Shown here: piece by piece, positions 16,065-25,490 of the stretch
Layout: each line of letters begins with the position of its first letter
Position numbering within the stretch: position 1 is the first letter of the stretch
Origin: an uncultured Flavobacteriales bacterium
Lineage (GTDB): Bacteria > Bacteroidota > Bacteroidia > Flavobacteriales_D > Sanyastnellaceae
NCBI GenBank assembly: GCA_937974555.1
Contig: CALJKR010000033.1
Span: 1 to 64,000 of the forward strand
Direction of reading: 5' to 3'
Length of the DNA: 64,000 bases
Made by a program: the position numbers and the translations under genes
Notes under the pieces: generated by a model
Database searches by the model: none
What the model saw: the letters and a program-made list of their open reading frames with translations, nothing else
What the model was told of the DNA's origin: nothing

Positions 16065-17614
16065 TATGGTTTTGTTCTTGAAATCACTCCCTTCTCTGCA
16101 TGCAACATCAAAACACCGATGTTCTCATAGCCATTTCCTCTCCCCACTTGAATCAATTGAATATTACTGGACAACCCTTGATAATTGATACCCTGGGTTG
16201 CCAAATCTCCTTGATGTTTTTGATGAAGATCCGCGAGTGCTTGAATCAAATCAAATGAGCACATGGCGTATTCATTGGGATGCGTAAAAAACTGACGATG
16301 GTATTTCTTCACCCAAGGTCTTACCCATTCATCTTCGAGGTCTGCTTCATTGGCCTTTGGGAAAGAATAATTCAATTGATTCAAGGCTACCGTTTCATCG
16401 TAATCGCCTTCTGATAAAATATCTTGCCATTCAGGCAAACCAATCACCCAGCATTTTTTTAGTGCTGTAGATTTTTTATTCATCTTTCTTACTCCATCAC
16501 CTGCGGCGGTAGGAGCAACCAAAACCGTGGAATCCTTGGCTGTGGTCACCACTTGAATCAACGAATCCAAATTGGCAGAAACGACAATATTTTTTAGACC
16601 TGTTTTGGTGTAGGAACTTTTAAAAGCCTCTGCCTTTTTCTTCTCCACTTCTGTCTTTCCGGCATACAAATACACGGGAACCGTAATCTTCTTCTTAGAG
16701 GCAACGTATCTGGCAGTCGCTCCCCATTGCGAAACATCCGAAGGAAAAGCCTTGATCAAATGATCATTGCCCATAAGTACTTTGTTGCTGATGGGCACCG
16801 GGCAAACCACCCACACACCCTTGGTTTTGGCCCATTGGGCAAAGACCTCCAAAGACTCCTTGAATAGCGGTCCAACCAGATAATCGGCATCATTGAACTT
16901 TCCAGACTGGGTCCACTCTTTGGCTAAAGTCACATTGTCAGCAAAGTCAACCACCTCAATTTCCATTTTTACCGATTGAGCTGCCAAAGTATCGGTTGCC
17001 AAAATCATCCCTCGATAAATCTGCAATGCCGTTTCACGGATTACCTTTTGTCTGGCAGAAATGACGCTGTCTGGCACTCCCGTATAGAAAGGCAACAACA
17101 AATAGACCTTCAACTTTTCAGTATTTACTTTGGCTGGTCGTTTTTGTTCGGGAGCCTGTGCTTTTTCAGAAATTTTCAATTGATCATCCACACCAATGCC
17201 ATCTTCGCTTCCAGGATTCCAAGCATACAATTGCTCCAAAGAAATCTTGTACTTCATGGCAATGCTATAGGCCGTTTCACCGGGACGTACCAAGTGATAT
17301 CCTTGTGGGACATTGAGATAAGCATTGTTCTGCTCGGGCACCACCAGCTGCTCTGTGGGATGTGGCATACCACTTCCGCCTTTTCTCACTTTCAAGACCT
17401 GACCCAATTGGATACCTTCCGTTCCCAATTGATTGGCCTTCTGAATTTCCTTCACGCCCACATTGTAAAGCTTGGAAATACTGTATAAAGTTTGGCCCTG
17501 CTCCACCTTGTGCATATAGTACTCCACCCCATCAATCTTTTGGACAGGTGCTGTTATCTGCGCGTTTGCGATTTGAAACAACAGAAAGAAAATCAGCAGC
17601 AGGCTATATCGCAT
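16064..17614 (-). CDS. LysM protein with a periplasmic binding-protein-like domain
   Basis: The 516-residue protein has a signal peptide (1-18, ending ANAQ), two LysM domains (about 31-75, VEQGQTLYSISKLYNVGVKE; about 105-150, VRPGETAYSIAMKYKISLEQ) and, from about 165, a domain like type 1 periplasmic binding proteins (LKVYLLLPFYTG, DYLVGPLFKESLEVFAQWAK). LysM binds peptidoglycan, so the protein is probably held at the cell wall. The same architecture is common in Bacteroidota and sometimes called amino-acid ABC substrate-binding, but no transporter is nearby; a structural or sensing role is equally possible. Confidence 0.88.
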   Translation of the reverse strand: MRYSLLLIFFLLFQIANAQITAPVQKIDGVEYYMHKVEQGQTLYSISKLYNVGVKEIQKANQLGTEGIQLGQVLKVRKGGSGMPHPTEQLVVPEQNNAYLNVPQGYHLVRPGETAYSIAMKYKISLEQLYAWNPGSEDGIGVDDQLKISEKAQAPEQKRPAKVNTEKLKVYLLLPFYTGVPDSVISARQKVIRETALQIYRGMILATDTLAAQSVKMEIEVVDFADNVTLAKEWTQSGKFNDADYLVGPLFKESLEVFAQWAKTKGVWVVCPVPISNKVLMGNDHLIKAFPSDVSQWGATARYVASKKKITVPVYLYAGKTEVEKKKAEAFKSSYTKTGLKNIVVSANLDSLIQVVTTAKDSTVLVAPTAAGDGVRKMNKKSTALKKCWVIGLPEWQDILSEGDYDETVALNQLNYSFPKANEADLEDEWVRPWVKKYHRQFFTHPNEYAMCSFDLIQALADLHQKHQGDLATQGINYQGLSSNIQLIQVGRGNGYENIGVLMLHAEKGVISRTKP

Positions 17615-17630
17615 GAATCAAATGTATAAA

Positions 17631-19163
17631 TTATTCCCATTCAATCGTTGCGGGGGGCTTGGAACTGATATCATAAACCACCCGATTTATTCCACGAACT
17701 TGATTGATGATATCATTGCTCACCTTGGCCAAAAAAGAATAAGGCAAATCCACCCAGTCTGCGGTCATACCATCGGTAGAAGAAACCGCCCTCAAGGCCA
17801 CTGCGCGCTCGTAAGTGCGCTCATCACCCATTACTCCAACACTTCTTACCGGCAGAAGAATTACACCAGCCTGCCATACTTTATCGTAAAGACCTTCCGC
17901 CCTAAGTGCATTGATAAAAATAGCATCCGCCTCTTGAAGCAATCTCACTTTATCGGCGGTGATATCCCCTAAAATTCTGATTCCCAAACCAGGCCCTGGG
18001 AAAGGATGTCTGCCCAAAAGTTGTGCGGAAATACCCAAACTAGCACCCACACGACGCACCTCATCTTTGAACAAAGTACGTAAAGGCTCCACCACTTGTA
18101 ATTTCATATAATCTGGCAATCCACCCACATTGTGGTGACTCTTGATTGTTTGAGAAGGGCCACCTGTTGCACTGACACTTTCAATCACATCAGGATAAAT
18201 CGTTCCTTGACCCAGCCATTTGGCGTTTTCAACCAGCTTGGACTCTGCATCAAAAACATCAATGAAAGTTTTTCCTATTGCCTTGCGCTTGGCTTCTGGA
18301 TCTTCCAAACCAGCCAATGCATCGTAAAAACGATCAGCAGCGCGAACCCCTTTCACATTCAAACCCATCCCTTGATAATCCGCCAACACTTGCTCAAATT
18401 CGTCCTTTCTCAAAAGACCATTGTCTACAAAAATGCAATGCAAGCGATCCCCAATGGCGCGGTGCAAAATAACAGCTGCCACAGTAGAATCTACCCCTCC
18501 ACTCAATCCCAAAATCACTTTATCGCTTCCCAATTTTTCTTGCAAGGCCTGGATGGTTTCATCCACAAAAGCATTGGGTGTCCAATCTCCGGTACAACCA
18601 CAGATATCCATCACGAAATTGCTCAGCAACTGCTTGCCATCCAAGCTGTGATAGACCTCTGGGTGGAATTGCACACCATAGCGATGAACGCCTTGGATTT
18701 GGTATCCTGCAAACTTCACATCCGCAGTGCTACAAAAGACAACTGCATTTTCTCCAGCAGTCTCAATGGTGTCACCATGAGACATCCAAACTTGACTGTT
18801 TTCACTTACTCCTTTCATCAATGGATGATCCAAAGTTGCATCCGCTATAAGCGCACGACCATACTCGCGGTGCGTGGATCGCATCACACTCCCACCATGG
18901 TGTGTGGCCATCAATTGTGCTCCGTAACAAATTCCTAGTACAGGGTATTGATTGTAAATCGCAGTTAAATCAGGCAATGGAGCCCCTTCTTGATGAACAG
19001 AAAACGGACTACCTGAAAGAATAACCCCTTGAATTCCATCATGCAATGCAGGAATCTTGTTCCAAGGATGAATTTCACAATAGACATTCAACTCGCGCAA
19101 ACGACGCGCAATCAACTGTGTAACTTGGGACCCGAAGTCCAGAATTAAAATTTGTTGGTGCAT
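17631..19163 (-). CDS. guaA: GMP synthase (glutamine-hydrolysing)
   Basis: The 510-residue enzyme makes GMP from XMP, glutamine and ATP. The N-terminal class I amidotransferase (1-190) has the nucleophile Cys in VLGICYGAQLMA and the His/Glu pair in QFHPEVYHS. The ATP pyrophosphatase part follows with the P-loop LSGGVDSTVAAVIL, and the C-terminal dimerisation domain ends PPATIEWE. I start it at MHQQILILDFGSQ; the upstream extension to 19187 lacks homology. TACCTTTG (19174-19167 minus) lies only 4 bases before this ATG. Confidence 0.97.
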   Translation of the reverse strand: MHQQILILDFGSQVTQLIARRLRELNVYCEIHPWNKIPALHDGIQGVILSGSPFSVHQEGAPLPDLTAIYNQYPVLGICYGAQLMATHHGGSVMRSTHREYGRALIADATLDHPLMKGVSENSQVWMSHGDTIETAGENAVVFCSTADVKFAGYQIQGVHRYGVQFHPEVYHSLDGKQLLSNFVMDICGCTGDWTPNAFVDETIQALQEKLGSDKVILGLSGGVDSTVAAVILHRAIGDRLHCIFVDNGLLRKDEFEQVLADYQGMGLNVKGVRAADRFYDALAGLEDPEAKRKAIGKTFIDVFDAESKLVENAKWLGQGTIYPDVIESVSATGGPSQTIKSHHNVGGLPDYMKLQVVEPLRTLFKDEVRRVGASLGISAQLLGRHPFPGPGLGIRILGDITADKVRLLQEADAIFINALRAEGLYDKVWQAGVILLPVRSVGVMGDERTYERAVALRAVSSTDGMTADWVDLPYSFLAKVSNDIINQVRGINRVVYDISSKPPATIEWE

Positions 19164-19199
19164 GTGCAAAGGTAAGGAGTGCCGCAATAACTTAGCACA

Positions 19200-19799
19200 A
19201 TGATTTTGGACGACTTAAAAAAATTCAGGGTAATCTTGGCCTCCCAATCTCCCCGTAGAAGAGAGCTTTTGAAACTCATGGGCATATCTTTCGAAGCTGT
19301 TTCGGCTGACTTGGATGAGTCCTTTGATCCTTCATTAAAAGCCGACCAAATCCCCAGTTATCTGAGCCTCATCAAAGCCCGGCACTTTGAAAACCTATAC
19401 CCCAAGGACACCCTGATTATCGCCAGTGACACCATTGTATGGCACAATGGCGTAGCATTAAACAAACCCCAATCCCGTGAAGAGGCAGTGGCCATGCTCA
19501 GTTCACTCAGCGGTCAAACCCACCAGGTATACACCGCGATTACTTTGATTTTAGGAGATCAAACTCGTACAGCTTGTGATTGTGCCCAAGTGACATTTGC
19601 CACCCTGACTCCTGAAGAAATTGCATACTACATTGATGTGCATCAACCCTTTGACAAAGCCGGAAGTTATGGTGCACAGGATTTTATCGGACTGGTGGGG
19701 ATTGAGAAATTGGAAGGTTCTTTCTACACCGTCATGGGACTTCCCACACACCTATTGTATCGCATGTTCGAAGAAATCATTCGCGGCGCTATTAGCTAA
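19200..19799 (+). CDS. maf: Maf-family nucleoside triphosphate pyrophosphatase
   Basis: The 199-residue protein is a Maf pyrophosphatase that hydrolyses non-standard or excess nucleoside triphosphates such as dTTP/UTP. The signature ILASQSPRRRELLKLMGI is followed by SADLDESF, ASDTIVWHNGVALNKPQSRE, and DKAGSYGAQDFIG near the C-terminus. Length is normal. It is divergent from guaA (36 bases between start codons) and its end overlaps the convergent UbiA gene by 8 bases. Confidence 0.93.
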   Translation: MILDDLKKFRVILASQSPRRRELLKLMGISFEAVSADLDESFDPSLKADQIPSYLSLIKARHFENLYPKDTLIIASDTIVWHNGVALNKPQSREEAVAMLSSLSGQTHQVYTAITLILGDQTRTACDCAQVTFATLTPEEIAYYIDVHQPFDKAGSYGAQDFIGLVGIEKLEGSFYTVMGLPTHLLYRMFEEIIRGAIS

Positions 19800-20640
19800 G
19801 CAAAATACCCATCATTCCCAGTACCATATTCAGCTTTAACAAGAAAGAAATTCGCGACCAATCGCCTTGTGCCCGAACAATCCACAGTGGAAACCATCCC
19901 ATCACCTGTGGCAATGCCACCAAAATACAGGTTGTGTATGAAAAGTGTTCGTAACTAAAAACCACGGCAAGAGCTGTCATCAACAACCACAAAAACTGAA
20001 TAATTTTTTTGGACAAGGATACGCCCCATCGCACTGGAGCGGTCTTGTATCCCTGATGTCGATCGCCCGCCTCATCTTGCACATCCTTTACCCACTCCCG
20101 AATGAAATTGGAAATCAAAGCAAAAAGACATAGCCAAATGATACGAATCCATTGGTCAGGATTGGGACTATCGTTCCCAAGTATTGTCCAAATGGGGAGG
20201 AATGCCACGCATACAGCGATGGTCAAATTACCCAAAACAGGAATCCGCTTGATAACCGGAGTGTAGATATACAACACAAATGCGTAAATCGATGCAATAA
20301 CGAAGAAAAGCAAATACCCCGTCATTAGGCTCAAAACTGCAGAAAAAACCAAAGCCAGAGCGGTAAGAAGAATGTGCCAACGCAGCGCACCTTGAACGGA
20401 AATGGATCTGCCCACCTTTTGATGCGCCGGCCGGTTAATGGCATCCGACTTCTGGTCGAAATAATCATTGATCACATTCCCAGAGGCAGCCAAAGACACC
20501 ATAATGATAATCTTAAGAACCAAAAGGATAAAGTGATCTTGAAAATCCTGACGATCATTGAAAATAAAAAAATCAACAATCACAATATTCAAAGCAATGA
20601 TAATCAAATTAATAGGGCGAAAGATGGCCAATTTTTGCAT
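19792..20640 (-). CDS. UbiA-family prenyltransferase
   Basis: The 282-residue integral membrane protein has about eight to nine helices and the two aspartate motifs of the family: NVINDYFDQKSDAINRP (about 60-76) and REWVKDVQDEAGDRHQGYKT (about 185-204). Such enzymes join a prenyl diphosphate to an acceptor in the membrane. Bacteroidota relatives are often annotated as geranylgeranylglycerol-phosphate geranylgeranyltransferases, but the acceptor cannot be decided from sequence. It faces maf, an arrangement I believe is common in the phylum. Confidence 0.85.
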   Translation of the reverse strand: MQKLAIFRPINLIIIALNIVIVDFFIFNDRQDFQDHFILLVLKIIIMVSLAASGNVINDYFDQKSDAINRPAHQKVGRSISVQGALRWHILLTALALVFSAVLSLMTGYLLFFVIASIYAFVLYIYTPVIKRIPVLGNLTIAVCVAFLPIWTILGNDSPNPDQWIRIIWLCLFALISNFIREWVKDVQDEAGDRHQGYKTAPVRWGVSLSKKIIQFLWLLMTALAVVFSYEHFSYTTCILVALPQVMGWFPLWIVRAQGDWSRISFLLKLNMVLGMMGILLS

Positions 20641-20692
20641 GTTAATATTGTGAAGATTGACAAATTAAAAGGAAAAATGGATTCAAACCGCG

Positions 20693-20700
20693 TAATTTTG
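20693..20700 (+). promoter_or_regulatory. -7 promoter element of the small gene at 20720
   Basis: TAATTTTG matches TAnnTTTG and ends 20 bases before the ATG at 20720. No TTG is found at the usual distance upstream, so the promoter may be weak. Confidence 0.4.
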
Positions 20701-20719
20701 CACCGCGTAAAAAGAGGAT

Positions 20720-21031
20720 ATGGAAGAGAACAGTGTAAAGCACATCCTGATCTTAGGTAAACATCAATACATGGTGGAGAATATACAGACCATTCTGTCG
20801 AAAGGCGGATATGAGGTTCGTGGGTTTGACCAAGTAGAGACCATTATCGAGGAGTACCAACCCACACAGTTGGACATGATTGTATTTACAGGAGCGGTAA
20901 ACCCCAGTGATTTCTCTGCATTGATTTCTTGGAAAAACGAAAAATTTCCCAACGCCTTGATCTTTGAGCATCACGGTGGTCCCGCTACAGTTTTGGGAGA
21001 AGTTCAGGATAAATTCTTATCCGCCCAATAA
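20720..21031 (+). CDS. Small protein with a receiver- or Rossmann-like fold, unknown function
   Basis: The 103-residue protein alternates strands and helices: KHILILGKHQYMVENIQTIL, GYEVRGFDQVETIIEEY, LDMIVFTGAVNPSD, FPNALIFEHHGG. This resembles a shortened response-regulator receiver or nucleotide-binding fold. The acidic triad and conserved Lys of a true receiver are not evident (the strand end reads FTGA). A -7 element precedes it. Its 3' end overlaps the convergent glycosylasparaginase gene by 15 bases. I regard it as a real but unassigned gene. Confidence 0.65.
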   Translation: MEENSVKHILILGKHQYMVENIQTILSKGGYEVRGFDQVETIIEEYQPTQLDMIVFTGAVNPSDFSALISWKNEKFPNALIFEHHGGPATVLGEVQDKFLSAQ

Positions 21032-21997
21032 ACTTTTCGAAGGCAGAACCTCTGGTTTTCCATCGCGCCAAATGGCATAAGTAAATCCGGGATGCACACT
21101 GAATGCACCAACCTCACCACTTGTATTACAAGCCAAAAAACAAGCTTGGTAATCTTGCACTTTTAAAATCCCGTCATTGATTTTAACCAATCGGTGAATG
21201 GCCTCTTCACATGCTGCTTGAGGGGAAAGCCCTTGACGCATCAATTCCACAATCAAAAAAGATGAGCAAGAACGGAGAATGGTCTCTCCCAAACCCGTTG
21301 CGGTTGCCGCGCCTATCTCGTTGTCTACATACAATCCACTTCCGATAATGGGAGAATCTCCCACGCGACCGCGCATCTTGAACGCCAATCCACTGGTGGT
21401 GCAAGCCCCACTCAAATCTCCATCTGCATCCTGGGCCAAAATCCCAATTGTATCGTGATTCTCAATATTAATCACCGGCTTATACTCACTCTTCACCAAC
21501 CACTCCTTCCATGCTTTTTCCGCCGCTGGATTGATATAATTGTCTTTTGGAAAACCATTTTCAGTTGCAAACTGCTGCGCTCCTTCGCCCACCAAAATCA
21601 CGTGTGGGGTTTTTTCCATAATGGCCCTTGCCACAGAAACGGGATGCATGATTTTTTCTAAAAAACAAACCGATCCTGCCTTGCCTTCATGGTTCATTAT
21701 GCAAGCGTCCAAGGTGGTATGTCCTTCTCTATCCGGTAAACCACCCAATCCAATGGACAACTCCGTCAAATCAGATTCCATCTCTCTACCTGCAGCCTCT
21801 ACCATATCCACCGCCTTCTTGCCCTCACCAAAAACAGAAGCCGCCGCCGCATTGGCCTTGAGTCCAAAATTCCAAGTGCTGATCACCAATCCCTTTTTAT
21901 ATCTTTCTCCTGACTTTTTCTTTTCAGGCATAAAAGACAACATGGGCAAAACAGACAATGCACCCAAAGTCTTTAAAAAATTTCTTCTATTCTTCAT
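21017..21997 (-). CDS. N4-(beta-N-acetylglucosaminyl)-L-asparaginase (glycosylasparaginase)
   Basis: The 326-residue Ntn hydrolase cleaves the GlcNAc-Asn bond of glycopeptides. The precursor self-cleaves before the catalytic Thr in NIENHDTIGILAQD (about residue 172), giving alpha and beta chains; GRVGDSPIIGSGLYVD carries the substrate-binding loop. The N-terminus MKNRRNFLKTLGALSVLPML has a twin-arginine-like signal (RRNFLK), so export by Tat is likely. I start at MKNRRN; upstream codons overlap the neighbouring lipoprotein gene. This enzyme may take part in use of external glycoproteins. Confidence 0.93.
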   Translation of the reverse strand: MKNRRNFLKTLGALSVLPMLSFMPEKKKSGERYKKGLVISTWNFGLKANAAAASVFGEGKKAVDMVEAAGREMESDLTELSIGLGGLPDREGHTTLDACIMNHEGKAGSVCFLEKIMHPVSVARAIMEKTPHVILVGEGAQQFATENGFPKDNYINPAAEKAWKEWLVKSEYKPVINIENHDTIGILAQDADGDLSGACTTSGLAFKMRGRVGDSPIIGSGLYVDNEIGAATATGLGETILRSCSSFLIVELMRQGLSPQAACEEAIHRLVKINDGILKVQDYQACFLACNTSGEVGAFSVHPGFTYAIWRDGKPEVLPSKSLLGG

Positions 21998-21999
21998 GT

Positions 22000-22629
22000 T
22001 CAATAAATGTAAGTCAAAGGTGTAACGACAAAGGGTTGGCAATACAAACTATCCCAATGCGTAAAAACCCCATTGGAACCTGAGGCGTCTATTTTATACC
22101 TGATCCACTGCCCCCCAGAGGCCATACAGTGAATGGTGGTATCTTGGTTTCCCGCAATTTGCCATGCCCCATCATCTTCACAAGTGCAGTATGGATCGGT
22201 TGAATAAAAAGTCAATTTAACGTTTGCAGCGGGATCACTTGAACCAATCAAAACCTCAACATCAGCTCGGGGAGTAAGGTTTAAATTTTGGGTGTAAAAT
22301 TCACCAGGCTTTAAATCGTCTGGACTTATTTCTACAATGGCATCAAAATATAAATCCTCTTGCGCTGTCACCCGCAGATAGGAAATATTATCTCTATCCC
22401 AAACCAACTCATAATGGCCATTGGATTCAGAGACACCCACTATAGCCGTTTCTACGATATCATTGTAAACCCCTGATACCATTTTCTTCACTTCTACTTT
22501 TACATCCACCAAGGGCATAACATCACCGGTTAATCCATCTCGAATCACGCCTTCCAATTTCCATTCATTCTTGTTTTTGTCGCATGCCATTAAAATCAAG
22601 GCACAGGCAAAAAATAACCATTTACTCAT
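22000..22629 (-). CDS. Lipoprotein of unknown function
   Basis: The 209-residue protein has a lipoprotein signal (ALILMAC, Cys16). Residues 25-110 resemble a carboxypeptidase-regulatory-like beta-sandwich (LEGVIRDGLTGDVMPLVDVK, then SESNGHYELVW). The second half has a Cys-rich patch (DPYCTCEDDGAW) and no domain I know. The start overlaps the stop of the lytic transglycosylase gene by 4 bases, and two bases separate its stop from the glycosylasparaginase ATG, so the three probably form one operon. Confidence 0.78.
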   Translation of the reverse strand: MSKWLFFACALILMACDKNKNEWKLEGVIRDGLTGDVMPLVDVKVEVKKMVSGVYNDIVETAIVGVSESNGHYELVWDRDNISYLRVTAQEDLYFDAIVEISPDDLKPGEFYTQNLNLTPRADVEVLIGSSDPAANVKLTFYSTDPYCTCEDDGAWQIAGNQDTTIHCMASGGQWIRYKIDASGSNGVFTHWDSLYCQPFVVTPLTYIY

Positions 22630-24044
22630 TTGACCTTCTTTTTAAAATGATCGTAAAAACTCAATACCCTGTCCACAAAATGATACGTCTCTTGACAGCG
22701 GCAGTATCCTGATTTCGTTCCCGGGAGCGTGTAATACTCTCGCTGTGACTTCATCAACAAAGCATTTTCCACTTGGCCAAACCATATGGTATCCGGCATA
22801 TTGAGGTGCTTGGCGATGACCATGGCATCAAAGACATGACCCAGGCCTGCATTGTAAGAAGCCAAAACAAATTTCATCCTCTCCTCTTGATTGGGCACCC
22901 GCTTGCGCAGAGCGCGATCCACCTCTTTCAGTAATTGGGCAGCCGCATGAATATTTCCTGCAATCAAATCAGTAGAATCGCAACCAAACTTGGCGGCGGT
23001 TTCAGGCATCAACTGCATGAGACCAAATGCGCCATGAGAGGAAACTACATCCGGATCAAAATTGGATTCTTGGTAACACAAAGCCGCCAGCATGCGCCAA
23101 TCCCAACCAATTACTTGCGCTTCCTTTTTAAACAAACTGTCGTAAGGTGAAATTTGACTTCCCTTGATTTTGGGCATGATCACATCGGCATGAAACAAAG
23201 CGACATGCGTTGTATTGGCTTTGAAATATTTTTTTCGCAATTGCTTGATCAAAATCTGCACCCGCTCTTTGGACAACCATTCATCCAATTTTTCTTTTAA
23301 CTGACTGGCGTTTTTTCGCATTACCCAACCAATGGGTTCTGGAACAGTGATGGGCAATTCAAATTGCAAATTGGGATACTCTTCCACCAAAATCCCTGCG
23401 AGACTTGCATCAGTGACCGTGGCTTCAATTTTGCCTTCGGCCACCAATCGCACCAAATCATCGGCCGAATATTTGCCTGGGGCTTCGATTACATCGAGAT
23501 CCATGCCCATTGTTCTTTCCATGGCCGTCAAGCGTTCAAAAAATGAGGTATATCGATGCACGCTGATGGTTAAACTATCCAGTTGGGTGGTATCCCGAAT
23601 CACAGGATATTTACGCTCCAATTTTTCATCTGCCCAACGTTGAACCAACACCTGTTTGGTAGTATAAAGTGGTGTAGAAAAAAGATATTGCTCACTGCGA
23701 CTCGGTGTTTGAGTGATATTGGATGCGATAACATCCGCCTCACCGCGAATCAGTTTCTGAAACATCGAATCCACGTTGTCCATAACAACCACCTTCAAAG
23801 CCACATGATTTGCATCACAAAAAGTTTTCATTAACTCGTAATCAAAACCTTGAGAAACCCCTTGGTAATTGTAAAAAGTAGAAGCGCTATTTTCCATCAA
23901 CACCGACAAGGTATCTCGCTTGACGATGTCCTCCCAATCTTTGGAATAAACCGACTCTTGTCCACCTGGATGACACCCAAAAAGACCAAAGGTCCAACAG
24001 GCAATCAAGCCCAAAGTCCAAGACCGATAGTCCATGCATTTCAT
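22626..24044 (-). CDS. mltF: MltF-like membrane-bound lytic murein transglycosylase
   Basis: The roughly 472-residue lipoprotein (lipobox FGLFGC) joins a family 3 solute-binding domain (about 45-275: DTLSVLMENSASTFYNY, EADVIASNITQTPSR) to a C-terminal SLT lytic transglycosylase domain (about 300-450: AALCYQESNFDPDVVSSHGA, then FGLMQLMPETAAKFG; catalytic Glu in QESNF). It cleaves peptidoglycan to 1,6-anhydro products at the membrane face. Start is MKCMDYRSW or, nine bases later, MDYRSW; the frame is open to 24071. It is first in an operon with the lipoprotein and glycosylasparaginase genes, diverging from glmM. Confidence 0.9.
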   Translation of the reverse strand: MKCMDYRSWTLGLIACWTFGLFGCHPGGQESVYSKDWEDIVKRDTLSVLMENSASTFYNYQGVSQGFDYELMKTFCDANHVALKVVVMDNVDSMFQKLIRGEADVIASNITQTPSRSEQYLFSTPLYTTKQVLVQRWADEKLERKYPVIRDTTQLDSLTISVHRYTSFFERLTAMERTMGMDLDVIEAPGKYSADDLVRLVAEGKIEATVTDASLAGILVEEYPNLQFELPITVPEPIGWVMRKNASQLKEKLDEWLSKERVQILIKQLRKKYFKANTTHVALFHADVIMPKIKGSQISPYDSLFKKEAQVIGWDWRMLAALCYQESNFDPDVVSSHGAFGLMQLMPETAAKFGCDSTDLIAGNIHAAAQLLKEVDRALRKRVPNQEERMKFVLASYNAGLGHVFDAMVIAKHLNMPDTIWFGQVENALLMKSQREYYTLPGTKSGYCRCQETYHFVDRVLSFYDHFKKKVK

Positions 24045-24104
24045 TCTCGAAAGGTAAAGAATTTCAATCACAACCCAATGCGTGTTTATCTTTACCCATT
24101 AGAT

Positions 24105-25490
24105 ATGACACTGATAAAATCAATTTCTGGAATTAGAGGAACCATCGGCGGAATGCCAGGTGATAACTTGTCGCCTTTGGATGTGGTCAAATTTGTTTCT
24201 GCTTTTTGTGCGGTACATCAAGAAAAATTCAATCAAAAAGACATCACCATCGTCATGGGTCGTGACGCCCGGATTTCCGGAGAAATGATAGCCACCCTGG
24301 CTGCACAAACATTGGTGGGCATGGGCGCTCATGTCATAGACTTGGGCTTGAGTACAACGCCCACCGTTGAGATGGCGGTGGTTCATTTCAAGGCACAAGC
24401 CGGTATCATTCTCACAGCCAGTCACAATCCCGCCCAATGGAATGCCCTGAAACTCCTCAACGAAAAAGGAGAATTTATTTCAGCTGAAGTAGGTCAAAAG
24501 GTCTTGGCTTGGGGTGAACAAGGAGTAGCCTTTGCTGAGGTAATGGATTTGGGTAAAATCCAAAAAATAGAATCCTTCGATTTTCATTTCGATGCCATCT
24601 TAAAAATGCCCTTGGTAAACAAGGCAGCCATCGCTCAGCGAGGTTTAAAAGTAGTCGTTGATGGAATTAACTCATCGGGTTCCACTTTTGTTCCAGCTAT
24701 ACTGCGTGCACTTGGGGTTGAAGACATCATCGTGCTGAACGAAGAAGCCAACGGGCAATTTGCGCACAATCCGGAGCCATTGGCCGAGCATCTTGTAGAA
24801 ACCTGTGCACGTGTGAAGAGTGAAAATGCAGATTTGGGAATCGTAGTAGATCCCGATGTAGACCGCCTGGCTTTTATTGATGAAAACGGCGTTTTGTTTG
24901 GAGAGGAATATACTTTGGTTGCAATAGCAGATTATGTACTTAAACACAAAAAAGGAAATACCGTTTCCAATTTAAGTTCAACTCGTGCATTGAAGGACGT
25001 GACAGAAAAACACGGAGGTGAATACTTTGCCGCCGCCGTGGGTGAAGTGAATGTAGTAGAGAAAATGAAAGCCGTGCAAGCCGTTATAGGAGGTGAAGGC
25101 AATGGCGGAATCATTGTTCCAGAACTTCATTATGGTCGCGATGCCCTGGTTGGAATCGCCTTATTCTTGTCCCATTTTGTGGAGATGGGAATGACGATGT
25201 CCGCATTGAAAAAAACCTACCCTGCCTATTTCATGGGCAAGAAAAAAGTGGATTTGGATCCCACTCGACCTTCAGATCAAATTCTGAAAGCTTTGGCCGA
25301 CAAATACAAAAATGAAAACATCAATTTGATTGATGGAGTTAAAATAGACTATCCAGACTATTGGGTTCATTTGCGCAGAAGCAATACAGAGCCCATCATC
25401 CGCATCTATACTGAAGCAGGTACACAAGAAATGGCCGATCAAAAAGCACAAGACTGGATTCAAGAAATCAACGACATTTCCTTTTCATGA
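24105..25490 (+). CDS. glmM: Phosphoglucosamine mutase (alpha-D-phosphohexomutase family)
   Basis: The 461-residue enzyme interconverts glucosamine 6- and 1-phosphate on the way to UDP-GlcNAc for peptidoglycan and LPS. It shows the phosphoserine loop GIILTASHNPAQWNALKLL, the Mg-binding loop VVDPDVDRLAFIDENG, the sugar loop GGEGNGG and the phosphate-binding loop RRSNTEPIIRIYTEA. The start MTLIKSISGIRGTIGG matches Bacteroidota homologues; the long upstream extension (to 23850) overlaps the divergent mltF gene. A phosphoglucomutase/phosphomannomutase activity cannot be excluded. Confidence 0.92.
   Translation: MTLIKSISGIRGTIGGMPGDNLSPLDVVKFVSAFCAVHQEKFNQKDITIVMGRDARISGEMIATLAAQTLVGMGAHVIDLGLSTTPTVEMAVVHFKAQAGIILTASHNPAQWNALKLLNEKGEFISAEVGQKVLAWGEQGVAFAEVMDLGKIQKIESFDFHFDAILKMPLVNKAAIAQRGLKVVVDGINSSGSTFVPAILRALGVEDIIVLNEEANGQFAHNPEPLAEHLVETCARVKSENADLGIVVDPDVDRLAFIDENGVLFGEEYTLVAIADYVLKHKKGNTVSNLSSTRALKDVTEKHGGEYFAAAVGEVNVVEKMKAVQAVIGGEGNGGIIVPELHYGRDALVGIALFLSHFVEMGMTMSALKKTYPAYFMGKKKVDLDPTRPSDQILKALADKYKNENINLIDGVKIDYPDYWVHLRRSNTEPIIRIYTEAGTQEMADQKAQDWIQEINDISFS

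Noticed and set aside
18132..18938. A 268-codon plus-strand frame opposite guaA.
   Set aside because: guaA is certain on the other strand and this frame has no family features; its length comes from the codon pattern of guaA.
23850..24104. An 85-residue N-terminal extension of glmM.
   Set aside because: It overlaps the divergent mltF gene and is not like any phosphohexomutase; homologues begin at MTLIKSISGIRG.
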